A stretch of DNA of 64,000 bases from Perognathus longimembris pacificus (GCF_023159225.1 NC_063162.1:87201438-87265437); one strand, 5' to 3'. Shown: positions 42,321 through 54,177, counted from the first letter of the stretch. Numbers and translations: made by a program. The notes: generated from the sequence alone by a model not told the origin.

Positions 42321-43358
42321 TTATGTTTTTCTTAGCTTCTTACCTTCACCAAGTATTAGTCTTGCTGAACATAATTTTGGGTATCATCCTAGCCCTGGAT
42401 AGTTCTAGTGCCTCCTGTATTCTGACACTTGACACATGTATAAGCTCCTTTTTCAAAGCTTGAAAGAATAGCCCCAGAGGTGGTCTCTTCACCATCTTGC
42501 CTGTCCTGCCTCTTGGTTATTTGGTTACACAATCCTGTTCATAAGTATCCCTAAATAGTGTTCCCATTATCGGCACTAAAGATCTCTACAGTCTCATTTA
42601 TGCTTGAGTAAAATGATTCCTTTTGATGTTTAAAACAGAAATGAAAACATTTGAGGTCTCACTGGAGGTGTTTATTCATTGAAGCTGAAAGATGTGCCAT
42701 GGGTGTTCTGTCTGACTCTGGAGAGCTTTTGTAGCAGGGTTGTATCTGAAGTGTTTGCCTTTGTTTATTTGTATTTGTCTAGACTGAAATTAATAGAAAC
42801 TTTTCTTGCAATCGCTGGGGATCTTTAATATAGTTTTCTTCCCTGAGGTGCTTTTTGTCAGCCCTTACCTGACAGAACATTTAAAAAGTATTGTTTGTTT
42901 TATTTAAGCTCGAGCTTTCATCTTTTACCAATAAACTGGAGAAGTTGGAGAAGACAGTATATGCTTATATATGTTCACAATAATAAGGTTTAAGTCATAA
43001 ATGCGAGTAGCCTTTTGTAAAGCAAATTTCTTGTGTAGATCTCAGTGCCACCTTTTAAATTAGCATTCATAGGCATGGATTTATATATATATATATATAC
43101 ATATATATAATAATATTCAATCATCTCTTGGTTTGCTTTTATTTTCCATTTTCCTCTATTTCAAATGGAAGGGATATATTGGATATCAGTTTTCTAGGCA
43201 TGTGAAAAAGTGATTTTGTATTTTTTTTACTTGAACAAGTTGCTTTTATTGAAAAGCATTTTTATTGTTAATAAATTTGAAAGGAAACAATGACCACCCA
43301 ATAATCCACTGAAAAAGATATTTAAAACATTTTAAAATGATATTACTGTAAGGTGTTT

Positions 43359-43360
<2 letters not shown>
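42321..43360. other. Unique sequence with (TA)n at 43080-43112
   Basis: A TATATATA-type run with one ACAT interruption; otherwise no recognised element. Confidence 0.5.

Positions 43361-43405
<45 letters not shown>
43361..43405 (+). repeat. (TG)22 microsatellite
   Basis: 45 bp of uninterrupted TG, directly on the tail side of an antisense B1-Geo SINE. Confidence 0.95.
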
Positions 43406-43406
<1 letters not shown>

Positions 43407-43598
43407 GGTACTGAGGCTTGAACTCAGGGCCTTGCACTCTTGGGTAGCTTTTTTTCCTTAATGCTGGTGTTCTACTCCTTGAACTACTCTTGTATTTGTA
43501 GCTTTTTGCTGGTTAATTGGAGATAAGAGTCTGACTGGATTTTTCCTGCCTGCACTGGCTTCAAGTCTTAATTACAGGCATAAGCCACCAGTACTCAG
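43406..43598 (-). mobile_element. B1-Geo SINE with (CA)n tail, antisense
   Basis: TGGTACTGAGGCTTGAACTC (Geo), GGTTAATTGGAGATAAGAG, and a 7SL head shortened to TTAATTACAGGCATAAGCC. Confidence 0.85.
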
Positions 43599-43789
43599 TT
43601 TACCATAAGATTTTGATGGATTTCTTTCATAATCTATTTTTATAATCCAAGATAACAACATTTCTTTCTCTTCACATTCTACCTCCTGATGCACAAGAAT
43701 AAAAAATTGTAGTGAGCAGATAATAATTGTAGGGGGTTGATATGATTTCATACAGGTGCAATTTTAATCCATTAATGAAGATTTAGCAG

Positions 43790-43875
43790 ATCTGAGACTA
43801 TAGCTAAGTGATAGAGCATTTACTTTAACATTTGTAAGGCTTTGGGTTCAGTCTCCAGAAGTATGTGTGAGGAGG
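43790..43875 (+). mobile_element. ID-like monomer, diverged
   Basis: CTATAGCTAAGTGATAGAGC, TTTGGGTTCAGTCTCCAGAA; a tRNA-like unit without Geo. Confidence 0.5.
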
Positions 43876-44081
43876 TAGGGATTGAAGGCTAGTTTTGGGT
43901 ACATATAAAACCTAAAAAATATTTTTCAACTAAAACTCAGCTTTGTAACTTGAGTTTTGGCTGTTGTGCACTGACTTTAAATTGTGCAGTATGGTGACTT
44001 GAGTTTCAAATTTCACAACTTCAATTCTGAAGACTTTCAGAAAAAAAGAAAAAAGAGGCAAATACATTAAAAGTCAAGTGT

Positions 44082-44310
44082 TTTTGTTTGTTTGTTTGTT
44101 TTGTTGTTGTTGTTTTTTTCCAATCCTGGACCTTGGACTCAGGGCCTGAGCACTGTCCCTGGCTTCTTTTTGCTCAAGGCTAGCACTCTGCCACTTGAGC
44201 CACAGTACCACTTCTGGCCATTTTCTGCATATGTGGTACTGGGGAATCGAACCTAGGGCTTCATGTATTCGAGGCAAGCACTCTTGCCACTAGGCCATAT
44301 CCCCAGCCCC
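44082..44310 (-). mobile_element. IDL-Geo SINE, antisense
   Basis: (GTTT)n/(GTT)n tail at 44082-44118, complete Geo, and a head with an intact B box (minus strand GGTTCGATTCC). Confidence 0.9.
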
Positions 44311-45354
44311 TAAGGGTTGTTTTTAATGTGCTCTTTTTTTCCTTTTACTTCTTTGGCCAAGAAGTTTTGTATGTGTTCTGTGATAAACTACATTGTTTCT
44401 GCTTTTTTCCTTTTGAGAGCTCTAATGAGTTTAACTTTTTTTTTTCATGAGTCTATCTTGGATTTCAAGTTATAAGTAGGTATAAGGTCTCCCATGAATA
44501 TTGATATAGGCATGCTGGTTTATCTCTGTATGTGTATATGTATATATGTGTCAAAGTGGGTGGAGCCTTCATTGCATATTAATTTTTTTCTGATAAGGAA
44601 ATGTATTATGATAGTGTCTCCTAGGAACTTTTAAGCTAGCACTATGCTGTTACAGAGTAAATTCATTTTAATACCTGACTTGGGGACCTAATCATTTTAT
44701 AAAAGAATTTCTATAGAGAAAAGCAGACTTCAAATTCCAGGCAGTTGATTTACAAACACACTTGTGACTCAGAAAGCCCTGCTAAGTTGGAGACTAATTA
44801 AATAGTTCTCTAAGCCCCAAGCTTTGTTTTGATTTCCCAGAATTTGCCCTAATTTGGTTCCTGTGAAAGCAGTGCCTGAAGCCAGGATTTGCGTAAGGGT
44901 GGTTTAAGATGATCCCAGGAAGCAGGGATGGGGAGCAGGGAGAGAGTCTGAGAAGGAGGAAAAGTCTATAGCAGACAGTGTTGTGAAGATGGATGCTCTA
45001 GGCAATCTGATTCTGTCCTTAGATTCCTCTTTTCAAAAGGCAGGAGCTAGAGCATTTGTATCTGGGTCATTCATGCTTCCACACATCTGGACTACACTTG
45101 TTTTTTTGTCCAAGTGGGAGCCTTGCTTTAGAAAAAGCCACCGAAAAAAGAATATACCTTGCACTCTGCCTGTGGTAGAAGGCTAGTCTGTTTGGAATTG
45201 CCTGCCATAGCCATGGCTGAAATCGGAGCTGAGCTGAGAGAATAGGACAAGGGATGTCGAGTATCTGCACTCAACACCCAAGATGGATTTATTTTGTACA
45301 GTTCAGCCAACTATTCATTGAATCAAAGCCCATATTTATTGGAAGATCTACCAT
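44311..45354. other. Unique sequence, nothing recognised
   Basis: Frames here (44983-45186 plus; 45067-45310 minus) have no domain I know. No repeat seen. Confidence 0.4.
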
Positions 45355-45370
45355 TAATTTATGTACCATT

Positions 45371-45410
45371 GGGCTGGGAATATGGCCTAGTGGCAAGAGA
45401 GCTTGCCTCG
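45371..45410 (+). mobile_element. Tailless head-only IDL insertion (tRNA-half-sized)
   Basis: 40 bp: GGGCTGGGAATATGGCCTAG plus the next 20 bases, ending GCTTGCCTCG, the anticodon-loop position. No A-tail and no Geo. Perfect 16-bp TSD taatttatgtaccatt at 45355-45370 and 45411-45426. An independent second case of the class at 9350. Confidence 0.9.
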
Positions 45411-45542
45411 TAATTTATGTACCATTAATAGAAAATGTATCACTAAGTAATTAAAATAGGCTGCCAAGTAAACCATGATGCGCATTAACTGTGAGTCATG
45501 CCCAGTACTGGAGATGGAAAGTGTGAGAAAAAGCATGTTCCA

Positions 45543-45752
45543 GCCAGGCCTTGGTAGCTCATACCTGTAATCCTGGCTACTCAGGAAGCTGAGATCTGAG
45601 GATCATGGTTTAAAGCCAGTCTGGCAGGAGAGTCCAAGAGACTTTTCTCGAATTAACCATCAGAAAACTGGGAGTGGCAGAGCAAAAGAGCTCAGGGACA
45701 GTGCCCAGGCCCTGAGTTCAAGCCCCATGACCACCACCACAAACAAAATATG
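45543..45752 (+). mobile_element. B1-Geo SINE with deletion in Geo
   Basis: GCCAGGCCTTGGTAGCTCAT head, GAATTAACCATCAGAAAACT, then AGTGGCAGAGCAAAAGAGCT, where the TGTGGCTCAAGTGG block of Geo is missing; ends in a CCACCACCACAAAC tail. Confidence 0.8.
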
Positions 45753-46321
45753 TCCTAGAACTAATGAAACAGTATGCAATAAGTATTTGTCCTCATGGAA
45801 AGACACCTGCAATACACTGCTAAGTGAATTCATTGTTATACTGTCACTAGAACATTGTTAAGTGAATACATGGTTATACTCACTGGATCCCAATGAAAGT
45901 TTGTGAAATTTCTCTCTAAAAGTTAGGGACTCTTCACTTAGGGTCATTGTCTAAGATCACAGAATAAGAATTTCTGGTCACAATGATAAGGGACCTTGGT
46001 AGGGCTTTGTTAAATAAGCAAGCAGGCAAGTAGACAAGAAGCAGACAGACAAGCAGCAGAGGCACACTCTAACAGTCATGTAGGTGCTCAAAGGGAGACA
46101 CTGAGCTCTTTGACATCTAGGATATTTATATGATAAAGGGGGTGAATCTGACTTAAAGTAATGTAAGAATAGGTGTTTATCTTGGCTCTTAATTTCTCTT
46201 GGTGTTACACTTTCACCACTTGGGCTCAGGGTCTCCAGGACTGACCTGTACTTTAAATATATGGCCATTATGTTAGGGTGTCCCTTTTAGGAAAGTATAC
46301 ATCCTACCATATATTTTATTT

Positions 46322-47088
46322 ATTGATTAATTGATTGTCAAAGTAATGTACAGAAGAGGTTACAGTTTCGTATCATTTTTAAAATAATAATTACTTATTG
46401 TCAAAGTGATGTACAGAGGGGTTACAGTTTCATATGTAGGGCCATGGGTACATTTCTTGTACTATTTGTTAGTACACCTCCCTCTCCCTTTCCATCTCCC
46501 CCCCAGGAGTTGTTTAGTTGGTTTACACCAAATGGTTTTGCAAGTATTGCTTTTGGAGTCGTTTGTCTTTTTATCCTTTGTCTCTCGATTTTGATAATCC
46601 CTTTCACTTCCCTAGTTCTAATACCAGTATGTACAGTATCCAGGGTACTCAGATGAAATACAGTGATGGCACAGGGACAACCACAGGAAGGGGATACAAG
46701 AGGATCATCAACAAAAGAAGCTACGGTTTCAGATGGCATGTTGAAAGTAATTACGACACAGTGATTTAACTCATTTCCATAAAATGGAGTTCATTTCACT
46801 TAGCATCATGTGTGTTTATAAGGTTATAGCTATTGGGCTCTTGTGATCCTCTGCTGTAGCCTAACCTGTGCTTGTTATTCCCTATGAGGGAAACCATAGA
46901 GTCCATGTTTCTTTAGGTCTGGCTCACTTCACTTAGTATAATTTTTTCCAAGGTTCTTCCATTTCCTTATGAATGGGGCAATATTATTCTTTCTGATAGA
47001 GGCATAAAATTCCATTGTGTATATGTACCACATTTTCCTGATCCATTCATCTACTGAGGGGCATCTGGGTTGGTTCCATATTTTAGCT
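46322..47088 (-). mobile_element. L1 3' end, antisense (young-looking)
   Basis: Reversed 3' terminus GTCAAAGTGATGTACAGAGG, TTACAGTTTCATATG; C-rich UTR block; then GGTTATAGCTATTGGGCTCT, CCATTGTGTATATGTACCAC and GGGCATCTGGGTTGGTTCC from the reversed ORF2 end. The same family as 56571-57063 but on the other strand. TSD-like taccatatatttt / tatcatatatttt. A second short copy of the terminus precedes it. Confidence 0.8.
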
Positions 47089-47329
47089 ATGACAAATCAT
47101 ATCATATATTTTTAAAATGGGTATCTATCCTTGATAAAATGAATGCCTTCGGCCACAGATGTTTATCCTTTGAGATAAGCACTTTGTGCAAGGAGAAGCC
47201 ATTTTTCCAAGTATTTGCTTCTCCAGGATATGTGTCTTAAAAAAAAATGTTATCCTTTCTCAGTTTTCAGAGCATACTAATTGTTTGGGGGACAACAGGC
47301 AAGGCCAGATGGAGAAAGCTGTTCTTGCT

Positions 47330-47815
47330 CTTTTTTTTAATTTAAGTTTTATTGTAAAGGTGATATACAGATGAGTTACAGTTCCATAAATAAGGTAATG
47401 TGTACATTTCTTTTTGAACAGTGTTACCCCCTCCCTCATTTTCTTCCACTTCCTCCCTCCCCTCCCTACCAAGGTATAAAGTTTATTTCCAACATACTTT
47501 CTAGTGAGTATTAGCGTTAAATTGGTTCGCCCTTTGTCCCACTGTATTTGTAATTCCCGTTCCCTTCCCCAAACCGGATAAATACATAAGATTAAGGGTA
47601 CAGAAATCACAAAACTCTACAACAGGGAATAAAGCAAAGGGGGAGAAAAGAAAGAAAAAGGAAATAACTGAAATCAGTACAATAAAAAAACCTCTTGTTT
47701 CCATTTCCTGGAGTTTATTTCAATAAGCATCATTTTATATGGTCATATGCACATAGCTATTGATCCACTGTGATCCTCTCCTAAGGCTATTCTCCTTTGT
47801 TCTCCAGTATGATGC
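47330..47815 (-). mobile_element. L1 3' UTR, antisense, second subfamily
   Basis: TTTTATTGTAAAGGTGATAT, ACAGATGAGTTACAGTTCC, CCCTCCCTCATTTTCTTCC, later GGTCATATGCACATAGCTAT. The layout is the same as the other L1 ends but the sequence is clearly different, so it belongs to another lineage. Confidence 0.65.
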
Positions 47816-48224
47816 TTAGAGTGCTGTTTAATTAATCATGTCCAAGTATAATTATTTGCTTTTTACTATCCATTGGATTAACTTTTCCTTGTGCTATTAC
47901 TGCAACTTCTGAAGGAATGCAAGAGCTAAAACAAGGAAGGTAGTATTTCTATGTTTTTAAATATACTGTTTCTAAATTCCTGGCTGCCTTTCACCATAGC
48001 TTATTTTCCCTATTCTAGCCTGCCTCAAAGACAACGTTATGTGGTGAGTGCCAAGCAAGAGTGTAAGGCCCTGAGATCAAGCATCAGTACTGACAGAAAA
48101 AAATACTCACAAATAAAACCCCAATGTGAAACACGATTCCATTAATATGAAGAAATAGACGGATAATTCTAAGGAGATTTACGCACATTATATTGGTTGA
48201 GATGTCAGTCTCATGTACTTTTTG

Positions 48225-48309
48225 CCTCGACTATCCTTGACCTGAAGCCTTCCTCCTTTTTGCTTTCTGTGTATCTAGGATTTCAGGTGATGAGCTACCA
48301 TGCCAGGCC
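48225..48309 (-). mobile_element. B1-like fragment, antisense
   Basis: CTATCCTTGACCTGAAGCC, GTATCTAGGATTTCAGGTGA, TGAGCTACCATGCCAGGCC is a reversed 7SL head. Confidence 0.6.
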
Positions 48310-49219
48310 TTTTCTGATCTCTTGCTACCCCAAATTATGAGCTAAATAAAGTAGTTGCTTAAAGTTCTAAGTTTTGGAATACTTTGTGGTTTAGCAACAA
48401 CAATCAGAAAAAAGTACTAAGAAATAAAACTATAATTAGCTGTGTTACACATCTCTCTAAATTTCTTTCTACTCCCTTTGAACAGAGCCTACACATAATT
48501 TGCACCTCTTGTGAACATCTTATGTTGTGATTGATGTAGTTATGTCCTCAAGATATAAAGTGAGTTGCAGAGGGGAGTCTAGACAGCTCAGTTTATCAAA
48601 GTTTAAGGCATACTTCAAGTATTTTCTTTCATTTCACAGTATCTGAGCTTGTCACTTTCAATATGCTAGATCATGTTCAAAATCATTGTATTCTGATTCA
48701 GGTATAACAGCTCATGCAAAATGTTTTCAACAAAGCTTGAGTGCTTACTTGGTATTTGACATTATTCACAGTGCTAGATGAGATGCGAAGCTTCCAGAAA
48801 GCAGCAATTTTTTGTCACTGATGTGTCCTGAGTTCAGTGACTAATGCCTGGTGTTTGCTAAGAAGGTAGATTGAGTAGATGTGGGATACTGTGTAAGGTG
48901 GTCAGAATAGACTATGCCATTAGAAGAGCAAAGAAGATGGAAAAAGAACTGGAGGCTGTTTTGTAGAGAATGAGTGGATTAGAAGGGATATTTATCTTGC
49001 AAAATGAAGAGTTACTTAAAGAAGCCAAGGGTGCTAGGTTTGAAGCCAAATGTTTTTCTTCTTGATTTGTCTCTTTAGTACTAAGTAAGAGTAATCAAGT
49101 CTCAGGTAGAATTTATCATCACATAGCCTGGCAGGGTGTGGACTTTCTTAAATACAGGGGGAAAAAAAATCTAGTCTTGGAATTCATCAGGAAAAGAACT
49201 CAGATGTTTGTCACTTTGG
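48310..49219. other. Unique sequence, nothing recognised
   Basis: No gene, SINE or LTR visible; possibly very old repeat text near 48720-48800. Confidence 0.4.
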
Positions 49220-49235
49220 ACAAAAATCATTGCTT

Positions 49236-49692
49236 CATGCTGGATGCTTTGGCTCAGGCTTGTAATCTTATCTAGTCATGAGGCTTAGATCTGAGGATCA
49301 CAGTTAAAAGCCAGCCCACCAAGCAGGAAAGTCTGTAAAACTCTTTTTTTTTTTTTTTTGCCAGTCCTGGGGCTTGGACTCAGGGCCTGAGCACTGTCCC
49401 TGGCTTCTTTTTGCTCAAGGCTGGCACTCTGCCACTTGAGCCACAGCGCCACTTCTGGCCATTTTCTGTATATGTGGTGCTGGGGAATTGAACCCAGGGC
49501 TTCATGTATATGAGGCAAGCACTCTTGCCACTAGGCCACATTCCCAGCCCCTGTAAAACTCTTATCTCCAGTTAACAAGCAAAAAGCTGTAAGTGGAGCT
49601 ATGGCTCAAGTGGTGGAGTAACAGCCTTGAGCAAAAAAAGCTAAGGGAGAATGCACACCAAAGAATTCAAGCTCCAGTACTAGCACATACAC
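49236..49692 (+). mobile_element. B1-Geo SINE, split by IDL-Geo
   Basis: The pieces 49236-49345 and 49564-49692 form one element: the 7SL head, CCAGTTAACAAGCAAAAAGC, and Geo ending AGTACTAGCACATACACAC. Its own perfect 16-bp TSD is acaaaaatcattgctt at 49220-49235 and 49693-49708. Confidence 0.95.
49346..49550 (-). mobile_element. IDL-Geo SINE, antisense, nested
   Basis: T tail, complete Geo, and a head with a mutated B box (minus strand GGTTCAATTCC). Perfect 13-bp TSD ctgtaaaactctt at 49333-49345 and 49551-49563, within the host SINE. Confidence 0.95.
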
Positions 49693-49708
49693 ACAAAAAT
49701 CATTGCTT

Positions 49709-50784
49709 AGTATTTTGTGGCTTCTAAAATACTTTTTTGATAGTCATGTGGCTGATGTATATTATTCACTCATTTATAATGCCAGGATTGAAGAGAACAA
49801 GAAGGGATGAATGGAGAAATAACACACCTTACTACATGAGAAAAAGATAAACATCATTTTGTAATGCAAACCTTTGAATAAAACTGTGGATACAGAAGAG
49901 CTTTGGTAGTCCTTTCTGAGAGAGGGGGTCAGATCGTTGAAATTTGAAAAATTTAATGTTGCCATTTTGTTTTTAGCACTTGAAGTTTCTTGTCAGCATC
50001 ACCAAGAAGTCTCAGTAATTGATCAGGTTGAGTTTAATGCAAATGAGAAAATGGAAACTCAGGGGATTAAAGTCTCTTGATAAGTGTTAGAGGTGTTACT
50101 GCATTTTTATGAACCAAAATGTCAACATCTTAGAATATAAAGAATTCTGATATTTCTCTATCAGGGTCAGTTTTAATCAGTTGTTTTCTCCTCAATAAAA
50201 TTCTGTTCTTAAATTATCCTTGACTTTGGGTTGGCAAGTTTTTAATTTCTTCATTGATTTCCTCTGCTTATTAAGGGTAGTCTAGCCTCCTAGCTATACT
50301 GGGAACACTGATTTATGAAAGGACTTGTAGTTCAATAGTTGCTGTCTCCCATAGTTTGTGTTTAGTTTGAAAACAAGGTAAAATTCACACAGTGACTTCT
50401 CTGAGAGGGAGTATATCATAAATGGTAAGGAAGATTCAGAATGGACTAACCAAACCCACATTGTTAGTAATATTTATTCTGGGTAGTGACATTTTCAGCA
50501 CTCCATCTGGACTGGCTTCTTCATAGTGAAGATATAATCAGTACCACGGACTGCGAAAGCTTTTCTTAGAGTCCCATTTCCCTTTTATTGAATTTGACAT
50601 GCCTGATTTGTTTCAAAATTTAATCTGTTTCATAGCATGACTGTAATATTAGATGGGTTTCCTTGGAGATAGATACAGATAGAATTAATATTGCGAACTC
50701 TGATCCTATCTAGTTTAAGGGAATTATTCTTAGAAAGGTATGCTTTTGTTTAGGTTAAAATATCCCATTAAAGTAAATACAAAT
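49709..50784. other. Unique sequence, nothing recognised
   Basis: No repeat family or exon supported. Confidence 0.4.
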
Positions 50785-51020
50785 GCAGAGTGCTTAGTGG
50801 CTTATGCCTGTTCCTAGCTACTCCAGAAGCTGAGATCTGAGGATCATGGATTGAAGTCAGCTGGGGCAGGGAATTCCGTGAGTCTCTCACCACCAATTAA
50901 TCACCAAAAAGCTGGAAGTGGAACTGTGGCTCAAATGGTAGAGTGCTAACATTGAATGAAAAAAAGGGACAGCACCCAGTCCCTGAGTTCAAGCCACACT
51001 GGCACACAACCAACCAACCA
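50785..51020 (+). mobile_element. B1-Geo SINE
   Basis: GCAGAGTGCTTAGTGGCTTA head, CAATTAATCACCAAAAAGCT, and Geo ending GCCACACTGGCACACAACC followed by a CCAA-repeat tail. Confidence 0.85.
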
Positions 51021-51703
51021 AGGATCAAAATCCCCACAAGCTATGCAGGTAAGGTTTGAGGTGATGCATTTCTGGTTGTGAATGTGGTGAATGGGTTGGG
51101 GACAGTTTGTTTTCTTTCACAGTCTCATTCCAAGCCTTTGCATTTGTCTTGATTTTTTTAGATACAGAGCCAATCAGAAGAAGTTCCCTAAAATTTTATT
51201 TACAGCCGCTAGAGCTACTGATGTCTTCCTCTTGATTGACATCACTAGCTTCTTAGCCATTGAACTGAGCTGTTCCATTCTAAATCCTCACTGTCTCTCC
51301 AGTATCTCCTAGTGACACCCCAACCTGTCTATAACATGTGGTGCTATTGACTATTAGGATGATTTTGGATGCAAGTAGCAGAAAACTCAAAGAGGCAGAT
51401 GCATTGTACTTATAAACTGATTCGTTATATGGCAACTCCTTTGTACAACTACTTAATGATAATAAAAATACAATTAAAAAACAAAAGAAGCTACATAAAA
51501 GAAATCTAGAAGTAGGTAGAACCAGAGTGGCTCCATTCATTGTCTTGACTGTGTCATAGAGGATTCAGTTTATTTTGTCCTTCCTCCTTGTCCTCATTAG
51601 CACCTTAGCCTTTTAATCCCATATTTTCCCCAGGGTTGCATTGGCCATAATTGCTTAAGCAATTACACAATTGCTTAAGCTAATCAATAGCAATGAAGGG
51701 CAT

Positions 51704-51756
51704 AGGCTCAGACTGTGGCATCACTAAGATCACAGGCACAAGCCACCATTCTCAGC
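51704..51756 (-). mobile_element. B1-like head fragment, antisense
   Basis: TAAGATCACAGGCACAAGCC, ACCATTCTCAGCC only. Confidence 0.4.
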
Positions 51757-53384
51757 CACTCAGCATATTGATGGAGATGAGGATCTCACTAACTCAAAGG
51801 AAACATACTTATACTCAGAAAGAATACTCTTTCTGTCTTCACAGATTTATTTACATTACAAAGTTTTGAGTATTTCATATAAGGGTAACCATGTGTAAAA
51901 TGGAAACTCAATATTTTTATTAATGAGAATATCATTTGGATCAACTAGCTTAGCACTTTGGCAATAAGTTTGCTAACTTTAAGTTATTTCATATCCAATA
52001 GCACCACATCTAGAAATTCTACTTCTAGGTAGGTAAAAGTATCATATACCTCTATTTGGAGATATATCTGTTTGGTTCACTGCTGTATTATTTGGTGTAT
52101 TATTCAAAAAATTAGAATCAACCTATGTGCTCATGAACAGAATGGGTTATTTACCAATAATTATAGTGTATTCTATTGTTAAAAATTTTAGAGAGTACCT
52201 AAAATAAGCTAGATATATCATAATGGATATATATATACATATATACCTTCAGTAATGTTGAACAAAAAAGTCAAATTGTAGATTATACACAGCCAATACC
52301 ATTTGTATTGTTAAAAATTCAAATAATAATAGACTCATTAGCATCTTCTCTTTTGCAAATACTATGGCTATTCCTAGTGAGAGCCTCTTTAACTTTCATT
52401 GGCATATTGTTAAGAGCTCAGTATTTGATCCTTCTCTTCCATTCTTTTCATTTTCCTTCTATTTCCCACTGCATATAGGATAGTGCAAGCAAACCTCTAC
52501 AGTATCCAAGATCTTCCCAGCATGATATCCCTTGACATCTTCCTGAACCTGTACCTCACTCTTCTTCTGCAAGCCAAGTTCTGTGCCTACCAGGCAGCCT
52601 GTGGCTGAAATGGTCCACTTCACTTAAACTATCTCCTTTAAGCTTGGCAGAAGCCCAAATAGAGGCTTTCAAGACCCAGAGCCAGAGCCTTCCTTTCTTC
52701 ACTATTCTTCCACTTTTCCATTCTAGACTGAACTGGTTGTTTGCTTTTCCATATGTTCCAAGAACTTTATTTTTGTAAGAACTTAGTTTGTTGTGTTACC
52801 GTTTTGACCTTGTTAAGAACAGGGCATTTGTTTTCTGCATCTTGAAGTTTTGGAGCACCTTCAGCCTGATCTCAGCATATAATCAGTGTTCATTCAAACT
52901 TGTATTGGAAAAAAAATTATAATTTCTTTTCACTGTTTGGGCCTTCTTTGAAAATTGCTCCCATAATCCCACACAGAGCCTCACCGAGATGAAGCTTTAG
53001 TTCATCCTTTGCTAGAACCAGTGGCCTGTTCTTCACTGTGAAGTTGTCAGAGATTGTGGGATAGAGTAGGAACCATTCAAATTAATGTTCTAGCCAGCAG
53101 AAATTTAAGAATGGATTAATTGGTAAGGAAATAATATTTCTTCAATACCATACAGTTTTTTCTTTGTATTTTCCTTCAAATTATTAAGGCAATTCTTGTT
53201 AACCTCAAAAATAGATACCAGAAAACATGAAATATTTTCTGTAGAGGAAAAGTAAATACTAATATTTGGGAAGATTTTTTCCCACCTCTGGACAATAGAG
53301 ATACACTATATGAAAATGAGATCATTTGTTGATTTGTAACTTTGTAAGTAATTCAATGCATTATGTCATCCAATAGAGCTTCAT
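51757..53384. other. Unique sequence, nothing firmly recognised
   Basis: About 1.6 kb. The part at 52660-52880 (CTTTCAAGACCCAGAGCC, CATTCTAGACTGAACTGG) may be an L2 remnant; too weak to call. Confidence 0.35.
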
Positions 53385-53397
53385 CATCATTCTCTTT

Positions 53398-53706
53398 GTA
53401 TTATTTATTTGTGTGTGTGTGTGTGTGTGTGAGTACATGTGTGCATGCATGAATGCATGCATGTATGTGCTTGTACAGCAGTACTGGGACTTGAAATCAG
53501 GACCCCAAGCTCCACCTTGGTTTTTTCCACTCAAGGCTGGCATTTCACCACTTGAGTGATACCTCTACTTCTAGGTTTTTGGGTGGTTAATTGGAAATAA
53601 GAATCTCATAGATTATTTTTGCTGGTGCTGGCTTTAAACCTTGATCCTCAGATCTCAGCTACCTGATTAGCTTGGACTAAAGGCATGAGCCACCAGTGCT
53701 CCGTTT
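53398..53706 (-). mobile_element. B1-Geo SINE with (CA)n tail, antisense
   Basis: (TG)10 at 53411-53430 plus a TGCA-rich stretch, then AGTACTGGGACTTGAAATCA (Geo) and a 7SL head to GCCACCAGTGCTCC. TSD catcattctcttt (53385-53397) and catcattcttttt (53707-53719), so the TG run is part of the insertion. Confidence 0.9.
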
Positions 53707-54177
53707 CATCATTCTTTTTAAGTTCAGGAAGAATTGATCATCTGTATTGAATGAATCTGAAGAATACAACATAACTACCACTTACATCAAGATTGAGGAC
53801 ATGTTAAGTACAATGAAAGGGTCTCTGTAGTTCTTTCATGGTGATTAGGTAGTTCTGTGTCTTTGTTGTGCTGCCAGCCACATAAATCTGTACATAATAC
53901 AATTTTATGGGCTGTACCCAATACATATAAATACACATAGACACAGATGAGGTAAAAACTTGTGAATTTCTAAGTAAGCTCTGTAGCTTTCTGTAATTTT
54001 ACAGTCCACTGTATTGTGTCTAGTGTTAATTTCCTATTTGGGGTTATAGTTATAGTATAAACATTAGTGGTACTGGGTAAGAGGTACATTGGTTTTCTCT
54101 GAACTATTTTTTGCAACTTCTTGTGAAAGTGGATAGTGTCTTAAAAGTCATATAAATATGCCATGAAATATTTAAAA

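Noticed and set aside
45826..45882. Approximate tandem repeat (TAAGTGAAT-CAT-GTTATACT twice)
   Set aside because: Two short imperfect copies about 35 bp apart; ordinary local slippage with no further structure.
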